DNA of 64,000 nucleotides from Akkermansia sp. (lineage in GTDB: Bacteria; Verrucomicrobiota; Verrucomicrobiia; Verrucomicrobiales; Akkermansiaceae). This document shows, piece after piece, positions 1 through 6,929 of the stretch. Below the pieces are notes generated by a model. That model was not told the DNA's origin. It did no database searches and saw only the letters and a list, made by a program, of their open reading frames with translations. Where the stretch lies: positions 1 through 64,000 of the forward strand of contig JAGBDZ010000028.1 of the NCBI GenBank assembly GCA_017937215.1, given 5' to 3'. Each line of letters begins with the position of its first letter. Position 1 is the stretch's first letter. Both the position numbers and the translations under genes were made by a program.

Positions 1-43
1 ACCCGCTCACTTCGTTCGGGGTTCTGATATGTTCTTCGTTTTA

Positions 44-146
44 CCCAGCGTTCCGCCGCGTGGCGGCTCCACGCTGGGCTATTATTATGTCGCCCTGACG
101 GGCTCAGAATTCCTCGGGCTTTCAGCCCGACAAATTCCCATCTATC
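44..146. repeat. Palindromic dispersed repeat (REP-like)
   Basis: This stretch is made of nested inverted repeats, with arms CCCAGCGT/ACGCTGGG at about 44-78 and CGGGCTTTCAGCCCG at about 115-129. Its right half, from GTCGCCCTGACGGGCTC onward, recurs in opposite orientation at 5746-5792. Its last bases (CAAATTCCCAT) also end the longer repeats at 24.1 and 38.0 kb. No protein is supported here. Confidence 0.7.
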
Positions 147-240
147 GAACTGAAAGGGGGAGTATCTTCCCGAGTGGTGCAGATCCCCCTACGGTCGGCA
201 AATCTTTTCCCGGCATGTGCAGCCATGCAGCACTGGCAGC

Positions 241-269
241 TTGACTTGAAAACGCCCGCACGCTAAAAT
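241..269 (+). promoter_or_regulatory. Promoter of the BI-1 family gene
   Basis: TTGACT (241-246) and TAAAAT (264-269) are 17 nt apart. The start codon at 276 begins 6 nt after the -10 box, so the predicted transcript starts at or next to the ATG and would be leaderless. Confidence 0.65.
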
Positions 270-275
270 GAATAC

Positions 276-974
276 ATGAGTTCTGATTCCTACATACCCA
301 ATGAAGAAATACAGGTGGTGGACAGCGCGACGCGGGCGCGTGTATTCCTGAACAAAGTATACATGTGGCTGGCGGTGTGCATGCTGCTCACGGCCGGCGT
401 GGCGGCGTATGCCGCGCAGGATATAGAATCCCTGATCTGGGTCGGGGAGCACCGTCTGCTGGTGTGCCTGAGCACACTGGGCATTGTGGTGGCCATGAGC
501 TTCTGGGCCAACCGCATGACCGTGGGTGCGCTGACTCTTCTGCTGCTGGTGTTTGCCGGCTTGCAGGGGCTTCTGTTCGGGCCGGTACTCATCTGCTATG
601 GGCTGGATTCTGTGGGCAAAGCATTCGGCTGCACGGCGGTTATGTTCGGCGCCATGTCCATCTACGGCATGGTGACCAAGCGCAACCTGAGCACCTGGGG
701 CCGCATGCTGTTCATGCTGCTCATCGGTCTGCTGGTCGCCATTCTGGTCAATATCTTCTGGCAGAACAACATGTTCGACTTCGCCATTTCCTGCGCGGGC
801 GTAGTCATCTTCTCGCTCTTCACGGCATATGATACGCAGAACCTGCTCAAAATCGGGCTCAGCAATGATGCCGAGATTAAGAAGAAGGCCGTGATTCTCG
901 GCGCGCTGAACCTGTATCTGGATTTCATCAACCTCTTCGTCATGCTGCTGCACTTCTTCGACCGCAGCGAGTAA
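276..974 (+). CDS. Bax inhibitor-1 (BI-1/YccA/YbhL) family membrane protein
   Basis: This 232-residue protein has a polar N-terminus of about 27 residues followed by about seven membrane segments, as in the bacterial BI-1 family. The family signature is visible near the C-terminus as AYDTQ (184-188), followed by LGALNLYLDFINLF. Family members are inner-membrane proteins, some with pH-sensitive calcium leak activity, but the role in this group is unknown. The start is set by the promoter ending 6 nt upstream, and there is no Shine-Dalgarno. A Jag-like gene follows after 26 bp on the same strand, so the two may be cotranscribed. Confidence 0.9.
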   Translation: MSSDSYIPNEEIQVVDSATRARVFLNKVYMWLAVCMLLTAGVAAYAAQDIESLIWVGEHRLLVCLSTLGIVVAMSFWANRMTVGALTLLLLVFAGLQGLLFGPVLICYGLDSVGKAFGCTAVMFGAMSIYGMVTKRNLSTWGRMLFMLLIGLLVAILVNIFWQNNMFDFAISCAGVVIFSLFTAYDTQNLLKIGLSNDAEIKKKAVILGALNLYLDFINLFVMLLHFFDRSE

Positions 975-1000
975 CCCACCCCCTTCGCGTCTTTTCTCTC

Positions 1001-1456
1001 ATGGAACGTCTTTCTACACTGGCTACAGAGGCCGCCACGGCCCTGCTTTCCCCGCTGGGCTTCAGTTTCAGCCTGACCACCGAACCCTATGAGGACGGCA
1101 TTTCCCTGCTCATCGACAGCCCGGATGCCCGCTACCTCATCGGCGATGAAGGCGACCGCCTGGATGACCTGCAGTACATGGTGAACCGCCTGGTGCAGAC
1201 CAAATGGGCCGATGCGCCGCGCGTGCGGGTGGATTGCGACGGCTACCGCGCCCGAGCCGAGGCCAAGCTGCTGCGCCGCGCGCGCTCCCGCGCCGAGCGC
1301 GTGCTGAAAACCGGCAAGCCCCTGCTCATGGAAAAGCTGAATGCCTACCAACGCCGCCTGGTGCACAATGAGCTGGCCACCATCCCCGGCATTGTCACCC
1401 AGTCGGAGGAGACGGAATCCCGCTTCAAGCGCATCACCATCAGCCGCGCCGAATAA
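1001..1456 (+). CDS. Jag/KhpB-like KH-R3H RNA-binding protein
   Basis: This 151-residue protein combines a KH-like domain (about 25-85) and an R3H domain (about 88-150). The R3H core is visible as RRLVH (118-122), with Arg and His spaced as in the family. The KH loop reads GDEG (48-51), more acidic than the usual GxxG loops of Jag proteins, which may weaken nucleic-acid binding. There is no N-terminal Jag domain. In many bacteria jag lies directly after yidC; here yidC is about 31 kb away and has no jag neighbour. The next gene starts 2 bp after the stop, so the three genes from 276 probably form one unit. Confidence 0.85.
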   Translation: MERLSTLATEAATALLSPLGFSFSLTTEPYEDGISLLIDSPDARYLIGDEGDRLDDLQYMVNRLVQTKWADAPRVRVDCDGYRARAEAKLLRRARSRAERVLKTGKPLLMEKLNAYQRRLVHNELATIPGIVTQSEETESRFKRITISRAE

Positions 1457-1458
1457 CC

Positions 1459-2187
1459 ATGAAAACCCGCCTCGCAGCCCTGCTCATCGGCGGCGCGCTC
1501 AGCAGCGCCCTGGGTGAGGAATATACCGTGTATTTCCAGCAGGGCACCAACTCTGCCGCCATGGTCAGGATGCTCGCCCCGCTGCGCGCAGCAGTGCCCG
1601 GGGCGGAGTGCCGCTACGTGGTGCTGGATGACGAGGCCGAGACCATGGCCGCCGCCATCAACTCCGCCAATGCGCTGAAAGCCGGCGTGAGCGAGCTGCC
1701 CAGCCTGGTCATTTCCGATGAGCGCGGGGCCTATGCCACCATTCCCCTGCCCCGGTTGAATGCCGCCGCGCTGGAAACCGCCAAAGCCGCCGCCACCGCG
1801 CCGGACCGCGACCAGCAGGCACGCCAGCGCAATTTTGAGGCGCAGCAATACCTGCTCTTTGCGCGCATGGCCCTCATTTCCCCGCTGGAGGGCGAGGCCC
1901 TGCAGCAATGTCTGAGCACCTGCCGCGCCCTCATGGAGCACCCCTTTGCCACCCAGGCCGATAAGCAGCGGCTCGGCTTCCACTGCCTGTATCCCCTGCT
2001 CATGCGCGAGTACACCAACATGTACACCGGTGCCCACACCCCCGCCAGCGAAGCCAAGCTGCTGGAAGCCATCGCCGCGCTGGAAACCGCCCGCGACCTG
2101 GACCGCAACTCCGACATCGGCAAAAAGGCCCACACCGAGCGCGAGCGCCTGCGCACCGCACGCCGCCAGGCCCGCACCATGGAATAA
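1459..2187 (+). CDS. Secreted protein of unknown function, possible thioredoxin-like fold
   Basis: This 242-residue protein has a clear signal peptide (MKTRLAALLIGGALSSALG) and no lipobox. The mature N-terminal half alternates short beta-like and helical stretches (YTVYFQQG, then PSLVISDERGAYATIPLPRL), which resembles a thioredoxin-like domain without a CxxC motif. The C-terminal half is helical, Ala- and Arg-rich and charged. I do not recognise a named family. It begins 2 bp after the Jag-like gene and is followed after 26 bp by an alpha-galactosidase. Function is unknown and the fold is only an impression. Confidence 0.7.
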   Translation: MKTRLAALLIGGALSSALGEEYTVYFQQGTNSAAMVRMLAPLRAAVPGAECRYVVLDDEAETMAAAINSANALKAGVSELPSLVISDERGAYATIPLPRLNAAALETAKAAATAPDRDQQARQRNFEAQQYLLFARMALISPLEGEALQQCLSTCRALMEHPFATQADKQRLGFHCLYPLLMREYTNMYTGAHTPASEAKLLEAIAALETARDLDRNSDIGKKAHTERERLRTARRQARTME

Positions 2188-2213
2188 CGCCTGGTGCACA
2201 ACCGCGAACACCC

Positions 2214-4319
2214 ATGCAGCACTGGCACTTCTTTACCGAAAACAACCAGCTCACCCTCCGGCTGACTGAAACCGGCAAGCTGCAATTCTGCTACCTGGGG
2301 CCACGACTGAATTGCGCAGATGACGCTCTGGCGGCATCCGCCGCCGAATGGCCGCTCTACGCCACCGATTTTGACTCCCGCGGGCAGTGGGGCAACCACT
2401 CCGGCGAATATGCCCTGCACCTGCGCTATGCCGATGGCACCCAGGGCTGCGACCTGCACCTGATGCACCAGGAATGCACCGCCGCCGGCGGGGTATTCAC
2501 ACTGGGCGACCCGCGGCACCCGGAGCTGGTGGTGCAGCTGCAGCTCGAAGTCTTTGCGGCGGAGGACACCTACCGGCTCACCCCCACCCTGCACCACCGC
2601 GGGGAGGGTAGCATCACCCTGCTGCAGGCAGATTCCGCCGCCCTGCCCCTGCGCGCAGCGGCCTACCACCTCAGCACCTTCCGCGGCGGCTGGAGCGGCG
2701 AAAATTACCTGAGCGAGCAAGCAATCGCGCGCGGCAACACACTGAGCGTAGGCAGCACCACCGGCATCAAGACCGCGCAGGAAGGCACCCCCGGCTTTCT
2801 GCTCTCGCTGGGCGGCCCTGCGCGGGAAGAAGGCACCCCCTGCCTGCTGGGTGCCCTGGCCTGGAGCGGCAACTACACCCTGAGCTTCAAACACAGCAGC
2901 TACGGCCACCTCTACCTGCGCCTGGGCCACGATTTTGCCCACAGCCCCTATACCCTCGCCGCCGGCCGGAGCCTCACCCTGCCCGGCGCCATCCTGGTCT
3001 ACAGCCACAGCGGAGCCGCCCACGCCAGCCACTGCATGCACCGCTACCTGCGCCGCCACGTGCTGCCGCATGGGCAGGAACTGCGCCGCACCCTGCTCAA
3101 CAGCTGGGAAGGCGTGCACTTCGATGTGCACGAACCCACCCTGCGCGCCATGATGCAGCGCACCGCCGAGCTCGGAGTAGAACTCTTTGTGCTCGACGAC
3201 GGCTGGTTCGGCCGCCGAAAGGACGACACCTCCTCCCTGGGCGACTGGATCCCCGACCCCGAAAAACTGCCCGGCGGCCTGCAGCCACTCACCGATTTTG
3301 CCCGCAGCTGCGGCCTCGATTTCGGGCTCTGGATGGAACCGGAAATGGTCTGTCCCCGCAGTGAACTCTACACCGCCCACCCGGAATGGGCCATCCGGCT
3401 GCCCGGCATCCCCCCGCGCGAGGAGCGCCACCAACTCGTGCTCGACCTCGCCAACCCCGCCACCGCCATCGACACCCCCGTGCGCCGCACCCTGGCGGCC
3501 AATCCCGGCATCTCCTACATCAAGTGGGACTGCAACCGCAAGATGAGCGACACCGGCTCCACCCATCTGCCGCCGGAGCAGCAGGGCAACCTCTTCTTCG
3601 ACTACATCTCCGGCTACTACGCCCTCATGCGCCGCCTGCGGCAGGAGTTCCCCGATGTCACCTTCCAGTGCTGCTCCGCCGGCGGCGGACGCCTCGACTG
3701 CGGCGCAGCTGCCTTCCACGAGGAATTCTGGCTCTCCGACAACACTGACGCCTGCGACCGCCTGCGCATGCAGTGGGCCGCCTCCTACTTCTTCCCCGCC
3801 AATGCCATCGGCTGCCACGTAACCGCCAGTCCCAACTGCTACACTGGCCGCGAAACCTCGCTCAAATTCCGCTTCGACGTAGCCCTGGCCGGCCGCCTCG
3901 GCCTCGAGCTCGACCCCCGCACCCTCACCGATGCCGAAATGCAGGAAATCCGCAGCCGGGTCGAACTCGCCAAAGAACTGCGCCCCATCACCCAGCTGGG
4001 CGAGCTACACCGCCTCATCTCCCCTTACGAAGGGCCGGACTGCGCCCTGCTCTACACCCACGAAGGCCGCGCCCTGCTCCTGGCCTACACCACCCAGCGC
4101 GTCTACACCGACCAGCACACCCGCATCCCCCTCCGCGGGCTCAACCCCGCCGCCCGCTACACCATCACCGAGCTCGCCCCCGACTCCACCGGCCACCACT
4201 GCCCGCTGCACACCCACACCCTCGGCGGCGATACACTCCTGGCCACCGGTCTCCCCATCCGCTGGACCCGCCCCCAGCAATCCTGCGTCATTCTCCTGCA
4301 GACCACCAACACCCCCTGA
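2214..4319 (+). CDS. Alpha-galactosidase, glycoside hydrolase family 36
   Basis: This 701-residue protein has the usual length of a bacterial GH36 enzyme, with an N-terminal beta-sandwich, a TIM barrel (about 310-620) and a small C-terminal beta domain. LDDGWFG lies near 327. The nucleophile is the Asp of KWD (D439) in YIKWDCNRK. The acid/base region SDNTDA is at 508-513, preceded by CSAGGGRLD. It removes terminal alpha-linked galactose from oligosaccharides such as the raffinose family or host glycans. No signal peptide is visible, so the enzyme is probably cytoplasmic and acts on imported sugars, although no transporter is nearby. The start lacks a Shine-Dalgarno. Confidence 0.95.
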   Translation: MQHWHFFTENNQLTLRLTETGKLQFCYLGPRLNCADDALAASAAEWPLYATDFDSRGQWGNHSGEYALHLRYADGTQGCDLHLMHQECTAAGGVFTLGDPRHPELVVQLQLEVFAAEDTYRLTPTLHHRGEGSITLLQADSAALPLRAAAYHLSTFRGGWSGENYLSEQAIARGNTLSVGSTTGIKTAQEGTPGFLLSLGGPAREEGTPCLLGALAWSGNYTLSFKHSSYGHLYLRLGHDFAHSPYTLAAGRSLTLPGAILVYSHSGAAHASHCMHRYLRRHVLPHGQELRRTLLNSWEGVHFDVHEPTLRAMMQRTAELGVELFVLDDGWFGRRKDDTSSLGDWIPDPEKLPGGLQPLTDFARSCGLDFGLWMEPEMVCPRSELYTAHPEWAIRLPGIPPREERHQLVLDLANPATAIDTPVRRTLAANPGISYIKWDCNRKMSDTGSTHLPPEQQGNLFFDYISGYYALMRRLRQEFPDVTFQCCSAGGGRLDCGAAAFHEEFWLSDNTDACDRLRMQWAASYFFPANAIGCHVTASPNCYTGRETSLKFRFDVALAGRLGLELDPRTLTDAEMQEIRSRVELAKELRPITQLGELHRLISPYEGPDCALLYTHEGRALLLAYTTQRVYTDQHTRIPLRGLNPAARYTITELAPDSTGHHCPLHTHTLGGDTLLATGLPIRWTRPQQSCVILLQTTNTP

Positions 4320-4332
4320 AATCAGCACCACC

Positions 4333-5358
4333 ATGTCATCAATCGAACCCATACCCCATGAATACAACGAGTGGCTCATCTCGCTCAAGAGACAGATTCA
4401 CGCCGCTCAACAGCGTGCGGCTCTGGCCGTCAACCACGAGCTGGTCCGACTTTATTGGAATATAGGAAATAGCATCATCTCACGCAAAAAGCAGTATGGA
4501 TGGGGAGGCAAAGTGATAAAACGCGTTTCCGAGGACTTACAGAAAGAATTCCCCAAAATAAAAGGCTTCTCAGTTCGAAACCTCGACTATATGTGCCTTT
4601 TCGCAAGTTCCTGGACATGGGAAGAAATTACGCAAGCACCACTTGCGCAATTGCCATGGTACCACCTAATCACTTTACAAACAAAGCTTTCCACCAAGGA
4701 AGAACGCCTGCAATACGCGACACTGACCGCCCGGAACGGCTGGTCGCGCAATGTACTGGTACACCAGATAGAATTGGGAACCGCCAGTCGCATCGGGGCG
4801 GCGCAGAATAATTTTGCAATCACGCTGGCACCTCCGCAGTCGGATCTGGCTCGCGAAACCCTCAAGGACCCGTACAAACTGGAGTTTCTGGAGCTTGCGA
4901 CCGATATCAAAGAGCGGGAGCTGGAGCAGGCGCTTGTTTCCCGTGTGTCGGATTTTCTTCTGGAACTAGGCAAGGGGTTCGCTTTTGTCGGCAAGCAGGT
5001 GCACCTGAACGTAGGAGGTGAGGATTTTTACATTGACCTGCTGTTCTACCACATCCGCTTGCACTGCTACGTGGTCATTGAGTTGAAAACCACAGACTTC
5101 AAGCCAGAGCATCTCGGGCAACTGGGCTTCTATATCACCGCAGTTGACGAACAAATGCGCTCCGCACAGGATGCCCCGACCATCGGCCTACTCCTCTGCA
5201 AGAACAAGAACCGGGTTGTGGCAGAATATGCCCTGCGCGATGCCAACCGCCCCATCGGTATATCCAAGTACGAGCTCACCTCTGCTCTCTCCCACGAATG
5301 GAAGAGCAGCTTACCCAGCGTAGAAGATATCGAACGCGAACTTTCTCTGGATTCATGA
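4333..5358 (+). CDS. YhcG/DUF1016-type PDDEXK nuclease-domain protein
   Basis: This 341-residue protein matches the YhcG family. It has an N-terminal helical DUF1016 region (ELVRLYWNIGNSI, SVRNLDYM) and a C-terminal PDDEXK-like nuclease core with FYIDLLFYH (Asp near 235) and VIELKT (E-x-K near 250). Members are predicted DNases found near restriction loci and in mobile regions; exact functions are mostly unknown. Codon use and base composition are clearly more AT-rich than the alpha-galactosidase that ends 13 bp upstream. This suggests acquisition, with insertion just behind that gene. The chosen ATG at 4333 begins the conserved region; the frame is open upstream but is only a shadow of the alpha-galactosidase. 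Confidence 0.85.
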   Translation: MSSIEPIPHEYNEWLISLKRQIHAAQQRAALAVNHELVRLYWNIGNSIISRKKQYGWGGKVIKRVSEDLQKEFPKIKGFSVRNLDYMCLFASSWTWEEITQAPLAQLPWYHLITLQTKLSTKEERLQYATLTARNGWSRNVLVHQIELGTASRIGAAQNNFAITLAPPQSDLARETLKDPYKLEFLELATDIKERELEQALVSRVSDFLLELGKGFAFVGKQVHLNVGGEDFYIDLLFYHIRLHCYVVIELKTTDFKPEHLGQLGFYITAVDEQMRSAQDAPTIGLLLCKNKNRVVAEYALRDANRPIGISKYELTSALSHEWKSSLPSVEDIERELSLDS

Positions 5359-5726
5359 CCCGCTGTCGCACATTTCTGCTCGCCCTCGCCGCGGCTCTGG
5401 CCGCCTGCCAATCAGCCAGAGTAGACATTGCCGAACTCAACGCCCAATACCGAGACTCCGCCTACCAGCAGGCTATCGAGCGCAAGCGCGAACAACACCG
5501 GCAACTGCAGACTGCACTGGCGCAGGCTCCTCGTGCCATGCTGAGGCACCTCAACTGCAGCATTGGCGATGCCCGGATAACCGCACCGATTCCCACCGTA
5601 CAACTCACAAAAGCGGAACTCCCCCGCGCGAAAGAAATACTGCTCCGAGCAGAGCCGTGCACCTCCCCGTACCGCCCGAATGTCGTGCCGGACTCTTACG
5701 AGCATTACTCATTAGGGGACTTCTAA
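5355..5726 (+). CDS. Small lipoprotein of unknown function
   Basis: This 123-residue protein starts at an ATG that overlaps the stop of the YhcG-like gene (ATGA), which implies translational coupling. It has a short signal peptide with a lipobox-like LAAC, followed by a helical charged stretch rich in Gln, Arg and Glu. No family is recognised. An in-frame ATG at 5298 is rejected because it would bury the signal peptide. The predicted location is lipid-anchored in the envelope. Its coupling to a nuclease gene is odd and has no evident explanation. Confidence 0.65.
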   Translation: MTRCRTFLLALAAALAACQSARVDIAELNAQYRDSAYQQAIERKREQHRQLQTALAQAPRAMLRHLNCSIGDARITAPIPTVQLTKAELPRAKEILLRAEPCTSPYRPNVVPDSYEHYSLGDF

Positions 5727-5745
5727 AAACTCACTAAATTGGAAT

Positions 5746-5792
5746 TTGGCGGGCTGAAAGCCCGAGGAATTTTGAGCCCGATAGGGCGACAC
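5746..5792. repeat. Dispersed repeat, inverted copy of the 90-136 element
   Basis: GGCGGGCTGAAAGCCCGAGG and the following GAGCCCGATAGGGCGAC are the reverse complement, with few differences, of the element at about 92-134. The copies at about 0.1 and 5.8 kb therefore face each other and bracket the alpha-galactosidase/YhcG block. Confidence 0.75.
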
Positions 5793-6108
5793 TTTCCATA
5801 TTTATGGGGCAAGATGCGTCACTATCATCGAAACGCTAAAACAAGGGGCTATTTGCTTTCAATTATCTTGATTACCTCTTTTCTTACGGGCATGGTGTAG
5901 ATAAAAAATTCTTTTCTACTGTCATTCCGTCATTGCGTCACTCTGGGCATGCCGGGAAAGAGGAACCCGCCAGGCTGCTGTGGACAGAATGGCGGGGTTT
6001 CCAATGACTAATCAGGAGCAGAGGGAGAGTTCTTTTGCTGCGTGGAGAGAATGAACAAAAGTCTGGAAGCGGTACACCTGAGCATGTCAGAATAGCAGGG
6101 TAGAACAC
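5793..6108. other. Gene-poor AT-richer stretch
   Basis: I see no supported gene here. Only frames of about 20 codons are present. It leads into the toxin promoter at 6109. A 161-codon minus-strand frame (5938-6423) crosses it but resembles no protein. Confidence 0.5.
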
Positions 6109-6137
6109 TTGCATACGCTTCTCCCATCTGATAGAAT
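6109..6137 (+). promoter_or_regulatory. Promoter of the putative toxin mRNA
   Basis: TTGCAT (6109-6114) and TAGAAT (6132-6137) are separated by 17 nt, giving a predicted start near 6144. This would leave a leader of about 135 nt, unlike the very short leaders elsewhere in the window. The leader is structured: TCAGCGG (6189-6195) can pair with CCGCTGA (6214-6220). Confidence 0.5.
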
Positions 6138-6280
6138 CGCCCTGCTCTTCCGCTATCAGTTTCGACTGACAGGTGGTCATGTCACCTCTCAGCGGGGAGT
6201 AAACCGGTCCTGTCCGCTGATGTGATGTGTCCGCAAGGGTACGGAACAGCAGTTGAACCTGACTGGAGGAGAAATGAATC

Positions 6281-6355
6281 ATGCATGCTATCGACATGAT
6301 TGAGCTTCTGTTGCTCATTATACAGGTCACCCTGTTTGTGCTTCGGCACCTCTGA
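6281..6355 (+). CDS. Putative type I toxin: 24-residue hydrophobic membrane peptide
   Basis: The reading frame encodes MHAIDMIELLLLIIQVTL followed by FVLRHL. This is a single hydrophobic segment with Asp and Glu before it and Arg/His at the end, the usual look of small membrane toxins of type I systems and holin-like toxins. A GGAGGAG sequence (6265-6271), one of very few strong Shine-Dalgarno motifs in the window, lies about 9 nt before the ATG. A nine-codon frame starts at 6274 and overlaps it. Bases 6267-6292, covering the ribosome-binding site and start codon, are complementary to the RNA predicted at 6488-6558. Function is inferred from this architecture; no homologue was searched. Confidence 0.55.
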   Translation: MHAIDMIELLLLIIQVTLFVLRHL

Positions 6356-6371
6356 TGAGCTATAGAGCTCC

Positions 6372-6400
6372 GCTCGACTCGGATGACCACCGGGTCGGGC
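6372..6400 (+). other. Hairpin downstream of the putative toxin frame
   Basis: GCTCGACTCGG (6372-6382) and CCGGGTCGGGC (6390-6400) form an 11-bp stem with two G-U pairs and a 7-nt loop. No U-run follows directly, so it may stabilise the mRNA 3' region rather than terminate. An AT-rich stretch with a short CGTC/GACG stem follows at 6411-6440. Confidence 0.4.
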
Positions 6401-6453
6401 GCATGTCTCACGTCAAGAAACAATCAAGACGATTTAATTTTTCGGCTAAATTA

Positions 6454-6481
6454 TTGACAAAACGCCAGGATTGGCTATAAT
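6454..6481 (+). promoter_or_regulatory. Consensus promoter of the putative antitoxin RNA
   Basis: A perfect TTGACA (6454-6459) and a perfect TATAAT (6476-6481) with a 16-nt spacer form the strongest sigma-70-type promoter seen in the window. No protein-coding gene follows it. The predicted start is near 6488. Confidence 0.8.
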
Positions 6482-6487
6482 GGCTTC

Positions 6488-6558
6488 ATCAGATAGCATG
6501 CTGATAAACGATTCTCCTGAAACGCTCCCGCCTAGTCACCGGGGGCGTTTCTATTTGT
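6488..6558 (+). ncRNA. Putative antisense small RNA (type I antitoxin)
   Basis: A perfect promoter and a strong terminator delimit an RNA of about 70 nt. It can fold as a 5' hairpin (ATCAG 6488-6492 with CTGAT 6501-6505) that displays ATAGCATG in its loop, then a single-stranded stretch, then the terminator hairpin. GATAGCATGC (6492-6501) is perfectly complementary to 6283-6292, across the start of the 24-codon toxin frame. TTCTCCT (6512-6518) is complementary to its Shine-Dalgarno region (6267-6273). Between them TGAT pairs with ATCA, giving about 21 pairs in 27 nt. The RNA is encoded on the same strand as its target, about 200 nt downstream, so it would act as a separate molecule rather than as an overlapping antisense transcript. 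Confidence 0.6.
6519..6558 (+). terminator. Intrinsic terminator of the putative small RNA
   Basis: GAAACGCTCCCG (6519-6530) pairs with CGGGGGCGTTTC (6540-6551) over 12 bp with one G-U pair and a 9-nt loop, followed by the U-rich TATTTGT. Confidence 0.8.
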
Positions 6559-6617
6559 AGCACATGACAGAGCCCAGCTACCACCCGAAAAGTGTTTTCT
6601 AACCGCCCACCCTGCCA

Positions 6618-6653
6618 CGGCGTAGCCCGGGAACCGGGCGAAGACGGGTCCCC
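6618..6653. repeat. Partial dispersed palindromic repeat
   Basis: CGGCGTAGCCCG and GGGCGAAGACGG match the core of the longer repeats at 24.2 and 34.2 kb, which carry CGGCGTAGCCCGCAGGGCG. The flanks here differ. Confidence 0.55.
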
Positions 6654-6662
6654 CTTTGCGGC

Positions 6663-6687
6663 GGGGTCGTGTGTTCAAATCCCGCTT
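6663..6687 (+). repeat. tRNA-Pro 3'-end-like fragment, inverted relative to the intact tRNA
   Basis: These 25 nt match the T-arm region of the tRNA-Pro gene at 6757-6781 (minus strand) at 23 of 25 positions. They lie on the opposite strand, so the two copies form an inverted repeat around a terminator palindrome. No full cloverleaf can be drawn around this copy. Confidence 0.6.
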
Positions 6688-6703
6688 TGTGGGGCAAATG
6701 CAA

Positions 6704-6741
6704 AAATGCTCAGCAGCGGTTGTTACCATTGCTGAGCATTT
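6704..6741 (-). terminator. Terminator of tRNA-Pro
   Basis: AAATGCTCAGCA (6704-6715) and TGCTGAGCATTT (6730-6741) form a perfect 12-bp stem. Read leftward, downstream of the tRNA, it is followed by TTTTTGCATTT. It could also stop rightward transcription. Confidence 0.75.
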
Positions 6742-6751
6742 CTGTTTCAAT

Positions 6752-6824
6752 CGGGCAAGCGGGATTCGAACCCACGACCCCTTGCACCCCATGCAAGTGC
6801 GCTACCAGACTGCGCTACTGCCCG
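6752..6824 (-). tRNA. tRNA-Pro (anticodon GGG)
   Basis: The reverse strand folds into a complete 73-nt cloverleaf with acceptor CGGGCAG/TTGCCCG, D-stem GCGC/GCGC, anticodon stem CTTGC/GCAAG and T-stem GTGGG/CCCGC with loop TTCGAAT. The anticodon loop ATGGGGT gives GGG. The C1-G72 pair is typical of bacterial proline tRNAs. CCA is not encoded. The AT-richer toxin-antitoxin segment lies on its 3' side, the usual integration side for genomic islands. Confidence 0.93.
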
Positions 6825-6890
6825 TTGATTTGAGGTTGCCGCTCGCTTTGCAGCGTGGCGACGGGCGGAGTATACACGCAGTTTTTAGGA

Positions 6891-6919
6891 TTGTCAACCA
6901 CTTTTTTTCGTGATATGAT
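6891..6919 (+). promoter_or_regulatory. Promoter of argC
   Basis: TTGTCA (6891-6896) and TATGAT (6914-6919) are 17 nt apart. The ATG at 6930 begins 10 nt after the -10 box, so the leader is only a few nucleotides. Confidence 0.6.
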
Positions 6920-6929
6920 TTTTTTTGCC

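Noticed and set aside
1731-3818. A 695-codon open frame on the minus strand opposite the secreted protein and alpha-galactosidase genes
   Set aside because: It mirrors GC-rich codons of a well-supported GH36 gene, is Gly/Ala-rich without motifs, and is a composition artefact. The same applies to long antisense frames at 9397-11187, 11530-13383, 32247-33872, 34426-36246, 38223-40193 and 41700-43337.
5938-6423. A 161-codon minus-strand frame in the toxin-antitoxin segment
   Set aside because: Its residue composition looks random, it has no start signal, and it overlaps the promoter and leader of the toxin candidate.
6532-6913. Short frames across the tRNA-Pro region
   Set aside because: They translate tRNA and terminator sequence (for example the SGIRTHDPL-type peptide), a well-known annotation artefact.
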